Made by a program: the position numbers and the translations under genes
Source: Bryoerythrophyllum caledonicum
Lineage: Eukaryota > Streptophyta > Bryopsida > Pottiales > Pottiaceae
Reading direction: 5' to 3'
NCBI GenBank assembly: GCA_963971425.1
Contig: OZ020525.1
Span: forward strand, 15,506,187-15,570,186
Length of the DNA: 64,000 nucleotides
Shown: in pieces, positions 9,951 to 19,632 of the stretch
How positions within the stretch are numbered: the first letter of the stretch is position 1
Layout: each line of letters opens with the position of its first letter
Notes under the pieces: model-generated
The model's input: the letters and a program-made list of their open reading frames with translations, nothing else
What the model was told of the DNA's origin: nothing
Database searches by the model: none

Positions 9951-11758
9951 AGGGCACACGTGGGATGTGGGGATCCACGGGTGCTAAGGGAACTAAGACT
10001 GGTAGATTCCCCAATGTACATACTAGTGTTAAGTGTGGATTTTTAAGTGTGACAAAGTGTGGGTTTGAAAGATTTACGGGTGTCAAAGACTTGGACCCTG
10101 TATGTAGAAAGCTTGTGAAAAAGATGGAGAAAAATCTTAAAAAGATGAAGGTTGTAGAGGGAGATGAAAGCATTTCTGGTATTTACGAAGAAAATGGAAT
10201 GCCAGATGATATCTTGCAGACTTTGCAAGATCTAGAGGCAGATAAGGATGAAGAGAAGACTCATTGCATTGTCAATGTCCATACAAGTTCAATGTATCAT
10301 GAGATTTCAACAGCAATGACAAGGCTGTGTGACTTGAAAATTGATGGACAAAGGCCGGAGGCTGCAGTTTATACAAAATATAAAACTGTGGCCAAGAAAG
10401 TGAAGCCAGTGGCTACTCAGCTACCATCTGATATTGATGATCATATCAAACAAGCCGAGAAAGAGCCAAGTTTGAGAGAAACAAGAAGGATTGGACACAA
10501 GTTCAGCAAAGAGACTTTGACAAACTTGAAGATTGGAGGAGATAATTTCTTGACTGAGCCGGAGAAGAAGAAATTTCAGGACATGCTTTCTATGCATGGA
10601 AAAACCTTTGCTTCTTCGCCAGATGAGATTGGGTGCGTTCAACCAAGTATTGTGGCACCAATGGTTATTTTTACAGTGCCACATATACCATGGGATTTGA
10701 AGCCAATTCCAGTTCCTCGAGCTCTGCTTCCAAAGCTTGTGGAGTTGTTTAAGGAAAAGACACGCATGGGCATACTTGAGCCTTCGATGGCTCCATATTC
10801 CAACCGATGGTTTACAGTACCAAAGAAATCGGGAGCATTGAGGTTCATTCAAGATATGCAGCCAGCAAACGGAGTGACAATCAGAAACAAAGGCTCAGGC
10901 CCTATTGTTGATGAAGTAGCTGAAGCATTTGCGGGGCATGCAATTTATTCCATTGGAGATCTATACTCTGGTTATGATCAATTTCAATTAGCTGCTGAGA
11001 GCAGAGATTTAACAACCATGAAAACTCCACTTGGATTAGTACGCATGTGTACATTGCCTCAAGGTGCTACCAACTCGGTGGCACATATGCAGAGCGCCAT
11101 GAATCAAATCCTAAGAGACTTTGTGCCTCAGAAAACCATACCTTTTGTGGATGACATTCCCATGAAGGGGTGTGAGGAAAAAGATAAAGACTTAACCATC
11201 CAAGATGATGGTTGCAGAGCCTTTGTGAGTAATCATATTGAAGATGTGGCCAAAATCTTGAGCAAATTGGAGGAGGTCAATTTGACTCTCTCGATTGAGA
11301 AGTCCAAGTTTGGGGTTGATGAGATTTTGGTGGTTGGACACTTGTGTGGTTCTTATGGAAGAAAACCTAACCCTGAGAAGGTGGATGCTATTGGAAGAAT
11401 GAAGGCCTATAGCAATGTCACTGAAGTAAGGAGGTTTTTAGGAGCCTGTGTCTTCTACCAAATTTGGATCCCTCATTTTGCTCATATATCAGAACCTCTT
11501 TACAAGCTATTGCGCAAGAGAAACAAATTTGTTTGGCAATGTGAGCAAGATCAAGCTATGATAGAGCTGAAGAGAATCCTGGAGTCACCATCGGTTCTTA
11601 AACAAGTGAGTTATACTTGTGGAAGACCGGTGATTGTAACTGTTGATACGAGTCCAATTGCAATTGGATGGGCTGTTGGACAAGATGATGAAGAAGGGAA
11701 GAGATTTGCTATCCGATTTGGAGCAAGGATCTTGACAGAGGGCTTATCCACAAGTTAA
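9887..11758 (+). CDS. pol: Gypsy copy 1 reverse transcriptase and start of RNase H
   Basis: This frame is open from 9887, with a first ATG at 9965. It lies -1 relative to the protease frame and overlaps it by about 64 bp. It carries a Ty3-type reverse transcriptase: the PYSNRWFTVPKK region, the LPQGATNS motif, and the catalytic FVDD box near residue 394 counted from the ATG. The RNase H domain begins with the VTVDTSPIAIGWAV strand, which contains the first acidic residue. The frame ends prematurely at 11758 within RNase H. The continuation is found one frame over, so the polyprotein is broken here. Confidence 0.85.
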   Translation, partial: EASTSTQRNPSTNFFELLGFLEGTRGMWGSTGAKGTKTGRFPNVHTSVKCGFLSVTKCGFERFTGVKDLDPVCRKLVKKMEKNLKKMKVVEGDESISGIYEENGMPDDILQTLQDLEADKDEEKTHCIVNVHTSSMYHEISTAMTRLCDLKIDGQRPEAAVYTKYKTVAKKVKPVATQLPSDIDDHIKQAEKEPSLRETRRIGHKFSKETLTNLKIGGDNFLTEPEKKKFQDMLSMHGKTFASSPDEIGCVQPSIVAPMVIFTVPHIPWDLKPIPVPRALLPKLVELFKEKTRMGILEPSMAPYSNRWFTVPKKSGALRFIQDMQPANGVTIRNKGSGPIVDEVAEAFAGHAIYSIGDLYSGYDQFQLAAESRDLTTMKTPLGLVRMCTLPQGATNSVAHMQSAMNQILRDFVPQKTIPFVDDIPMKGCEEKDKDLTIQDDGCRAFVSNHIEDVAKILSKLEEVNLTLSIEKSKFGVDEILVVGHLCGSYGRKPNPEKVDAIGRMKAYSNVTEVRRFLGACVFYQIWIPHFAHISEPLYKLLRKRNKFVWQCEQDQAMIELKRILESPSVLKQVSYTCGRPVIVTVDTSPIAIGWAVGQDDEEGKRFAIRFGARILTEGLSTS

Positions 11759-13511
11759 AAGAGAACTCTGGGGCGCCCTCACAGCTCTAAAGGCGGACAG
11801 AAACTACTTGATTGGTGCGGAAGTAGTTTTAGAAACCGACTGCTTGCCTTTGCTGGGGATGATAGCAAATTGTTCTTCACCAGACATTGCAATGTTGCGT
11901 TGGATAGCCTACATCAAGTCTTTGAATCCTGTTCTAGTTCACATTGAAGGCAAAAAGAATTCAGTTGCCGATATGTTGTCTAGAGCAAAGTATTTCAATG
12001 AAGATGAGATGATGGCTCACGAACATGGTGAAGAATTGTTACACGGAGCCTATGTGATGAACATAGATGGTGAAAGTTCGTCTAATAGAGCATTACCTTT
12101 CAAGGATGAACTGTACGAAGGAAAACTGAGAGATATTGGGCTTTACTTGAAAACAATGGAGCGGCAAGGAAGTTGGACGGATAAGGCATTCAAACACATT
12201 AGACATCAGTCTTATGGATATCTGTTGAAAGATGGATTTCTATGGAAGAGGGCAAAAAGAGCTGGTGAAGTGCCATTAAGAGTGGTGGGAGACTCTTTAA
12301 CCAAGACCCAAATTTTACAAGAGTTTCATGATACACTTTGGGCCGGTCACAGAGGCATTTGGGCCACCTACACGAAGGTCAAGGAGCGGTATTGGTGGAA
12401 GGGACTATACAAAGATGTTGAGGAGTTTGTAGCCTCTTGTGTGGTGTGTCAGTTAGAATCGAAGGTCCGGCACAGAGATGAACTGCATCCCACTTATCCT
12501 ATTGCAATCCATTTTCAATGGATGATCGATTTGGTTGCCATGCCAAATGCAATGTGGGGGATGAAATACCTTGTTTTGGCCCGAGAAGAGCTCTCAAACT
12601 TTGTTGAAGGAAGAGCTTTGAGGACCAAGACAACAGAAAATGTATGCCGATTTATACTTGAAGACATTTTTAGTCGGTATGGGAGCATTGGCCGGATGAG
12701 AGTTGACAGAGGAGAATTGAACGCCACTGAAGCCAAAGAATTCTTCAAGCGATATGGTGTGCAGTTGAAGCTGACAACAGCTTACAACCCTGAGGCTAAT
12801 GGCAAGATTGAGAGGGGACATCCTCCAATCATTCATGCTTTAGTCAAGGCTTGCAGAGGAAAGCCTAGCTTGTGGCCAAAATTGCTACCATTTGCTCTAT
12901 GGGCTGATAGAACGACACATAGTACGGTTACCGGTTATATGCCTGTAGAACTTATGTATGGGCAGAAACCTATCATGCCGGTGGAGAAAGATATTCCCAC
13001 ATGGGTATTTCTTTCATGGGAAGATGGCATCAGTAGGGAAAGACTGTTGGAGCTTCGTATTCAACAGTTGGCAAGATTGCCTGAGGATCTTGAGATAGCT
13101 TTGGAGAAGATGAAAGCTGCTAGATTGGGCAACAAGGAACGCTTTGACAAAACACATCGATTGAGGGGAAAGAAGATCAGAGAGGGTGATTGGGTCCTTG
13201 TATTTGATAGTACATTGGAGCATCAACACAGCACGGTACGGAAATTTGCAAAGAGATGGATTGGACCCTATGTAGTGATTAAAGTGCACCTCAATGGCAC
13301 TTATTCACTTCGAGAGTTAGATGGAGTTTCTCTTCGTGTACCAGTGGCTGGAAAACGCATCAAAGTCTTTCGAAAGAGTGACAGGTTTCATCTTCAAGGC
13401 TTAGAGGACATTCTCGATCCACGACAATTTGAGGACAGTAACCAAGCTGAAGATGAAGATGAAGATTTAGAAGATGCAGTTCAGGACAACCAAGATAGTG
13501 AGGATGACTAA
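11736..13511 (+). CDS. pol: Gypsy copy 1 RNase H remainder and integrase
   Basis: The frame is open from 11736 and the first ATG is at 11808. The first residues (AYPQVKRELWGAL) belong to RNase H. Integrase follows, numbered from the ATG: an HHCC zinc domain (H174, H181, C211, C214), then a D-D-E core at about D241, D300 and E335 with the usual spacing of about 35 residues between the last two. A GPY/F-type module (WIGPYVV, GTYSLREL) lies near the C-terminus, followed by an acidic tail. All catalytic residues are present, but a +1 shift at 11736-11756 separates this part from the reverse transcriptase. Confidence 0.88.
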   Translation, partial: QRAYPQVKRELWGALTALKADRNYLIGAEVVLETDCLPLLGMIANCSSPDIAMLRWIAYIKSLNPVLVHIEGKKNSVADMLSRAKYFNEDEMMAHEHGEELLHGAYVMNIDGESSSNRALPFKDELYEGKLRDIGLYLKTMERQGSWTDKAFKHIRHQSYGYLLKDGFLWKRAKRAGEVPLRVVGDSLTKTQILQEFHDTLWAGHRGIWATYTKVKERYWWKGLYKDVEEFVASCVVCQLESKVRHRDELHPTYPIAIHFQWMIDLVAMPNAMWGMKYLVLAREELSNFVEGRALRTKTTENVCRFILEDIFSRYGSIGRMRVDRGELNATEAKEFFKRYGVQLKLTTAYNPEANGKIERGHPPIIHALVKACRGKPSLWPKLLPFALWADRTTHSTVTGYMPVELMYGQKPIMPVEKDIPTWVFLSWEDGISRERLLELRIQQLARLPEDLEIALEKMKAARLGNKERFDKTHRLRGKKIREGDWVLVFDSTLEHQHSTVRKFAKRWIGPYVVIKVHLNGTYSLRELDGVSLRVPVAGKRIKVFRKSDRFHLQGLEDILDPRQFEDSNQAEDEDEDLEDAVQDNQDSEDD

Positions 13512-13554
13512 GCTTGGCACATACCAGAGGATGTGCAGGTTTAGAGAGGGTGAA

Positions 13555-15315
13555 TATCCTGATGGAAATTCTTCCATCATGTACATACAAGTATTAGTCT
13601 TTATATGTGTGGATTTTAATAAGTAAGGAGTTGGGGTAAAAGGGGTTGGTCGTGGTAAGAACCACGGTTTGAGGATTTGGGCAGGTGTTAGCATTTAGGT
13701 GCTGCACCGTTCTTGTCACTGCTCAGGGGGGTAGGTAGCGGGTTGACTGGTATTTTTCCTGCCTCACTAGCGAGCCAAGCCGTGGGCCGCCGAACCACTC
13801 GACGGGCTCGATTGGATTCGAACCCGGACCGGCGGCAGCCACTGACCACGACATTTCCAGCCAACCAAGTCCACGACTTGGCGATCAGGTTGTGCGAATC
13901 AACACCTTTATACGTCCGTACCATAAGCTATCTTACGATAAGTTTTATTTTTTATTTTTATTTAGTTATTTTATTTATTTTACTTATCTTGTTGGTTGGA
14001 AGGTCTAAGTTTTTAGTCTTCCAATAAATAAAAGACTAGGGGATTTTATGTGGTTGAAAGTGGAAAGGATAAGAAAGTAATGAAGTACCTTGTGGGGTAC
14101 TTTGGGTAGGGTGACATGGGCTGGAGTGCCCACGTCCACTTGAGGTGGAAAAGTTGGAAAAGAGATTCCTTAGAGTGTGTGTGTGTGTGTGTGTGTGCGG
14201 GAGAGAGAGCAAGGGTTTGGAGAGAACTTTGACTGTATGTAGCTCGGCGAATTTTATTTGCATGGAATTGAAAATTTGAGGGTTTGTTCTTTGTCTTTAG
14301 AGATTTCTATATTCGTTTCAAAAATTGAATTCGGAGTTATGTAGCAAAAGTTATGAAGGTTTGTTTTTCTGTGAAAACCCGAGGCCATCCATTGAGAGGC
14401 AGAGGTTTGACAAGCTATAAATTTTGATGTAGTTCTTAGTTTTCTTTGAGATTTAGAGGGTGTATGCGTCTCTATCTTAGCTTTCTAGAAAGATATCACA
14501 ATTGAAATTCAGAGTTGTGAGCAAGAAGTTATAGAAATCTGAATGAATAGGGGTAGGCAGAACTTTGATTGTCCATAACTTTCGGACAGTAGTTTAGATT
14601 GACTTGAAATTTGGAGGAGTCTTAGTTGTCTAGATTAGCTTGCAGAGAGCTATTACACTTAGTATTTGAAGTTTTGAGTCATCTGTGTCACTTGTTTGAA
14701 GGTTACAGCCTTGGTGAAACTTTTCCATTGTGTTTTTGAACACTTCTTTTGAGTTTCTTAGTGTTTTTGAACACTTGAAGACTTTGGAGTTGAAGGATGG
14801 AGGAATTGAAGACTTGAGGATTGACTTGAAGAGAAGAGAAGATGGAGACAAGTGTGTTGTGGCTTGTGGTCCGATTTCTTTTTTTGTGATTCCAAGCCAG
14901 CTTTGGAGGCTAGTTGTATTTCAATTCTGTTCTTGTAAACTCTGTTGCGGCGAAGTGGGGTTAATTGCCCACACGGTCGTGTTTATGTCGTTCCCACCGG
15001 TGAGGCACGTTTGCTGGTCACCGTGGGTTTGAATTTTAGGAGCCAATCTTTCGGACGGTTTCAGCTTGTGGTCTGGCCGTCCCGTTTTACCCGTCCGAGG
15101 CCGTGGTTTCTTATCACCCACCTTTACCCTTAACCCTTTAGAGCCACCACAGGATAGGCCAACGGGGAGGAGTTTGAAGACTGAAGACTGAAGACTGAAG
15201 ACTAGAGACCGAAGACCTGAAGATTTGAAGATACGATTGGTTTCCCGAGCAAACAATCTCCAGTCGCAGCCAGATTCCCTGCGAATTCTCAAGGCGCTCC
15301 CCTCTCAACACGACA
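13555..15315 (+). repeat. Gypsy LTR 2 (shared middle LTR)
   Basis: This 1761-bp LTR serves as 3' LTR of copy 1 and 5' LTR of copy 2. It starts TATCC like LTR 3 instead of TGTCC like LTR 1, but elsewhere follows LTR 1, including four GAAGACT units and ...CTCAACACGACA. A purine tract (AGAGAGGG, 13543-13550) just upstream is the likely polypurine primer. Confidence 0.92.
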
Positions 15316-15364
15316 TTTGGTGCTTCCACTGAGAGAGCTTTGAGGCGACTGGTGTGATTTTGCT

Positions 15365-16285
15365 ATGGGAGACTCTGAAGGAGCTGCTGGTGGTGGTGGG
15401 AGACGCACCGGTGGAGTTCAATTTCCCATGGAGGATATTGTAGGGGCATTGGGCCTGTTTATGGAACAACATAGAGCGAACCAAGGTGGTCAAGGTGCCA
15501 CGAAGGCTCTGAAGGCTGTTGTTTCCAAGATTGGAAGGTTCAACGGCAAGAATATCTCCAAGTTCTTGCGAACCTATGTTTGCGAGATGGAGGTGCATCA
15601 AGTTGAAGACAATCAAATGATGCGGACTTTTGACATGGCGGTTGTACCTGAGATTCGTGACCGGGTGCAAGAGATTCGCGAGTTGGTCACCTCGTGGGCG
15701 GAGTTTGCTGAACGATTGCGGGATGAGTATTTCGATGAAGATTTAGAGAGAATGACAAAGAGATCTTTTCTTGAGTGGGTGGAGCAACGGCCAGGGAACT
15801 CTATGGGTCCCAACGAGCTCTTGAGAGACTTCGAGAAGAAGTTTATCCAATTACCTTTGGTAGAGAGGCGCCTTCTTGAGTCCAGGAAGGCAGAGTTTTT
15901 TCTCCAAGCAACAGATGTTGCATTGGAGGACAGACTTCTTCTACTCCTAGGAGACCGGACCACAGAAGGTGGCTTTACCAATGACTGGAGGAGGGTTGAA
16001 GAGACCGTGATTCTTTTGGCCAAACAACAACGCGTGAGGTCAAGAGGAGTCGAAGGGAGATTTGATGCTGAGCCTATTCAAAAACCAAAGTCTTTGAAGG
16101 TGTCTTTTGCTCCAGCACCATCGATAAACCCGGGATCTACCTCGAAGACCACCAAGACCACCGAAGGAAATGCTCTCGAAGAACTTATTAAGGGTTTTCG
16201 AGAGTTGAGGGTGGAATTTACTGAGTTGAAGAAGGCTAGGGAAGCTTCTTCTTCCCAACCATCCGAAGGTGCGAGAAAATATTAA
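15365..16285 (+). CDS. gag: Gypsy copy 2 gag protein
   Basis: A near-identical copy of the gag frame at 7491-8411. One amino-acid difference was seen, near the end (Gly in copy 1, Glu here, at about 16243). It ends at the same in-frame TAA (16283-16285) just before the zinc-knuckle-like motif. Confidence 0.85.
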   Translation: MGDSEGAAGGGGRRTGGVQFPMEDIVGALGLFMEQHRANQGGQGATKALKAVVSKIGRFNGKNISKFLRTYVCEMEVHQVEDNQMMRTFDMAVVPEIRDRVQEIRELVTSWAEFAERLRDEYFDEDLERMTKRSFLEWVEQRPGNSMGPNELLRDFEKKFIQLPLVERRLLESRKAEFFLQATDVALEDRLLLLLGDRTTEGGFTNDWRRVEETVILLAKQQRVRSRGVEGRFDAEPIQKPKSLKVSFAPAPSINPGSTSKTTKTTEGNALEELIKGFRELRVEFTELKKAREASSSQPSEGARKY

Positions 16286-17824
16286 AGGAGGTGTGTTTGG
16301 TGTGATGAGGAGACTGAGCACAATCTCAGAAGCTGTGAATCGTATGAAGAAGCACTCAAGAATGTTCATGTCTACTACAAAGATGGGAAGATTCACGATG
16401 CCTCAACAAACTCTCCATTGGGGACCAATTTTGGAAGAGGAGGAATGAGGAAGCTCATGGAAGAGAAGATGGCAAGATCCAGCTACGTACAAGTGCATGA
16501 AGCTGATACTTACCACATTCAAGTCGAGCACCATTCAGATAAAGTTTTATCTGTTCAAACTCAAATATTAATGAAGAGAGGAGCTCAAGCCATCAGAAAT
16601 GCAACTGGATGGGAAGATCCAGTTGATGCAAATAGCATCAGGGCATTTATGTATGAAGAAAAGGACAATGATGAGCTCCGCGAGGCCTCTGTTGAAGAAA
16701 AACGTGTAAGACTTGATGCTGATGATGGTGTTGAGCTAGAAGCAAAGAGAAGATCTCCAGTGCAGAATGAGCCTGCAAAGGAGATGAGAAAGAGGGTTCC
16801 TACACGTTCAAAGCCGACGGACCCTAATAGTGTACGCCCTAGTGATGCACCGTTACCAAAGGAATGGTGGGAGAAGAATAAAGAGAAAGAGAAGGATGGA
16901 CCAAGCAGACAATCCAATGATAGCAAAAGAGGAGAAGAGAAAGGAGACTCTACCAAGGTCAAGGGAAAAATGCCTGCTTACAAGCTCCAGTCAGACATTG
17001 AGACCTCTATTGACCTGAAAGGGGTATTGGAGGAAAGGATCTTGAATGCCAAGATTGAATTTACATTGAGAGAAGCACTTGGCATAGCCAAGAAAGATTT
17101 CCATGAGTTAATCATTGACATTATCAAGAAGAAGAGACAGATGACAGCTGAGGCTGTGATGGTCAGAGCTTTAGATACTCACATGACCGAAGATGAAGAG
17201 ACAGAGATTGGCGAGGTATTTGCTATGATGGGTGAGCCAATAGCTCAAGAAGAAGAAGTTTCACAGGAGGAAGCACGAACCTTTCAATTCTCTTATGATC
17301 TTCCCAACATGAAAGAAAATGAAGAAAAGATTGAGTTCGATCTACCATTTTGGGCTAGGGCCACCACTGAAACGAAGATAAAACTCGGAGGGATTGATGA
17401 CCATGTTTTAGCCCTTGTTGATCATGGTTCAGAGATTAACATAATATCTCGAAATGTCTATGAGAAGGGCAAATGGCCAATCGACACGGACCATGGCTGG
17501 GTCATGAGAGCAGCTAATAGTGGACGGACTCGGTTGCATGGTGCTTGCCCTGCAGTACTCACGAAGATTGGAGATGTAGAGGTTGAACAAAATTTCTTTG
17601 TTCAAAATATTAGCGCCTATCCGATAATTCTGGGTCAACCATTTATCACCGCTTCACGAATGGAGACCAAAGTGTTGGATGACGGGTCTCATTATGCCCG
17701 TATCCGAAGTGTTGATGGAAAGAGGTCAGTGCAGTTCTTAACGGTGAGGCCTGACAATGAGAGGCATCGACTTCAACTCAGAGAAATCCCTCTACCAACT
17801 TCTTCGAACTTCTCGGATTTCTAG
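16286..17824 (+). CDS. Gypsy copy 2 zinc knuckle, linker and aspartic protease
   Basis: The duplicate of 8412-9950, with one visible residue difference (Gln in copy 1, Arg here, near 17532). The protease triad is again Asp-His-Gly, and the frame is again without its own ATG at the start. Confidence 0.75.
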   Translation, partial: RRCVWCDEETEHNLRSCESYEEALKNVHVYYKDGKIHDASTNSPLGTNFGRGGMRKLMEEKMARSSYVQVHEADTYHIQVEHHSDKVLSVQTQILMKRGAQAIRNATGWEDPVDANSIRAFMYEEKDNDELREASVEEKRVRLDADDGVELEAKRRSPVQNEPAKEMRKRVPTRSKPTDPNSVRPSDAPLPKEWWEKNKEKEKDGPSRQSNDSKRGEEKGDSTKVKGKMPAYKLQSDIETSIDLKGVLEERILNAKIEFTLREALGIAKKDFHELIIDIIKKKRQMTAEAVMVRALDTHMTEDEETEIGEVFAMMGEPIAQEEEVSQEEARTFQFSYDLPNMKENEEKIEFDLPFWARATTETKIKLGGIDDHVLALVDHGSEINIISRNVYEKGKWPIDTDHGWVMRAANSGRTRLHGACPAVLTKIGDVEVEQNFFVQNISAYPIILGQPFITASRMETKVLDDGSHYARIRSVDGKRSVQFLTVRPDNERHRLQLREIPLPTSSNFSDF

Positions 17825-19632
17825 AGGGCACACGTGGGATGTGGGGATCCACGGGTGCTAAGGGAACTAAGACTGGTAGATTCCCCAATGTACATACTAG
17901 TGTTAAGTGTGGATTTTTAAGTGTGACAAAGTGTGGATTTGAAAGATTTACGGGTGTCAAAGACTTGGACCCTGTATGTAGAAAGCTTGTGAAAAAGATG
18001 GAGAAAAATCTTAAAAAGATGAAGGTTGTAGAGGGAGATGAAAGCATTTCTGGTATTTACGAAGAAAATGGAATGCCAGATGATATCTTGCAGACTTTGC
18101 AAGATCTAGAGGCAGATAAGGATGAAGAGAAGACTCATTGCATTGTCAATGTCCATACAAGTTCAATGTATCATGAGATTTCAACAGCAATGACAGGGCT
18201 GTGTGACTTGAAAATTGATGGACAAAGGCCGGAGGCTGCAGTTTATACAAAATATAAAACTGTGGCCAAGAAAGTGAAGCCAGTGGCTACTCAGCTACCA
18301 TCTGATATTGATGATCATATCAAACAAGCCGAGAAAGAGCCAAGTTTGAGAGAAACAAGAAGGATTGGACACAAGTTCAGCAAAGAGACTTTGACAAACT
18401 TGAAGATTGGAGGAGATAATTTCTTGACTGAGCCGGAGAAGAAGAAATTTCAGGACATGCTTTCTATGCATGGAAAAACCTTTGCTTCTTCGCCAGATGA
18501 GATTGGGTGCGTTCAACCAAGTATTGTGGCACCAATGGTTATTTTTACAGTGCCACATATACCATGGGATTTGAAGCCAATTCCAGTTCCTCGAGCTCTG
18601 CTTCCAAAGCTTGTGGAGTTGTTTAAGGAAAAGACACGCATGGGCATACTTGAGCCTTCGATGGCTCCATATTCCAACCGATGGTTTACAGTACCAAAGA
18701 AATCGGGAGCATTGAGGTTCATTCAAGATATGCAGCCAGCAAACGGAGTGACAATCAGAAACAAAGGCTCAGGCCCTATTGTTGATGAAGTAGCTGAAGC
18801 ATTTGCGGGGCATGCAATTTATTCCATTGGAGATCTATACTCTGGTTATGATCAATTTCAATTAGCTGCTGAGAGCAGAGATTTAACAACCATGAAAACT
18901 CCACTTGGATTAGTACGCATGTGTACATTGCCTCAAGGTGCTACCAACTCGGTGGCACATATGCAGAGCGCCATGAATCAAATCCTAAGAGACTTTGTGC
19001 CTCAGAAAACCATACCTTTTGTGGATGACATTCCCATGAAGGGGTGTGAGGAAAAAGATAAAGACTTAACCATCCAAGATGATGGTTGCAGAGCCTTTGT
19101 GAGTAATCATATTGAAGATGTGGCCAAAATCTTGAGCAAATTGGAGGAGGTCAATTTGACTCTCTCGATTGAGAAGTCCAAGTTTGGGGTTGATGAGATT
19201 TTGGTGGTTGGACACTTGTGTGGTTCTTATGGAAGAAAACCTAACCCTGAGAAGGTGGATGCTATTGGAAGAATGAAGGCCTATAGCAATGTCACTGAAG
19301 TAAGGAGGTTTTTAGGAGCCTGTGTCTTCTACCAAATTTGGATCCCTCATTTTGCTCATATATCAGAACCTCTTTACAAGCTATTGCGCAAGAGAAACAA
19401 ATTTGTTTGGCAATGTGAGCAAGATCAAGCTATGATAGAGCTGAAGAGAATCCTGGAGTCACCATCGGTTCTTAAACAAGTGAGTTATACTTGTGGAAGA
19501 CCGGTGATTGTAACTGTTGATACGAGTCCAATTGCAATTGGATGGGCTGTTGGACAAGATGATGAAGAAGGGAAGAGATTTGCTATCCGATTTGGAGCAA
19601 GGATCTTGACAGAGGGCTTATCCACAAGTTAA
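17761..19632 (+). CDS. pol: Gypsy copy 2 reverse transcriptase and start of RNase H
   Basis: The duplicate of 9887-11758 (first ATG 17839). One residue differs (Arg in copy 1, Gly here, near 18197). A further silent G/A difference lies near 17936. The catalytic FVDD box is intact, and the same premature end within RNase H is present. Confidence 0.85.
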   Translation, partial: EASTSTQRNPSTNFFELLGFLEGTRGMWGSTGAKGTKTGRFPNVHTSVKCGFLSVTKCGFERFTGVKDLDPVCRKLVKKMEKNLKKMKVVEGDESISGIYEENGMPDDILQTLQDLEADKDEEKTHCIVNVHTSSMYHEISTAMTGLCDLKIDGQRPEAAVYTKYKTVAKKVKPVATQLPSDIDDHIKQAEKEPSLRETRRIGHKFSKETLTNLKIGGDNFLTEPEKKKFQDMLSMHGKTFASSPDEIGCVQPSIVAPMVIFTVPHIPWDLKPIPVPRALLPKLVELFKEKTRMGILEPSMAPYSNRWFTVPKKSGALRFIQDMQPANGVTIRNKGSGPIVDEVAEAFAGHAIYSIGDLYSGYDQFQLAAESRDLTTMKTPLGLVRMCTLPQGATNSVAHMQSAMNQILRDFVPQKTIPFVDDIPMKGCEEKDKDLTIQDDGCRAFVSNHIEDVAKILSKLEEVNLTLSIEKSKFGVDEILVVGHLCGSYGRKPNPEKVDAIGRMKAYSNVTEVRRFLGACVFYQIWIPHFAHISEPLYKLLRKRNKFVWQCEQDQAMIELKRILESPSVLKQVSYTCGRPVIVTVDTSPIAIGWAVGQDDEEGKRFAIRFGARILTEGLSTS

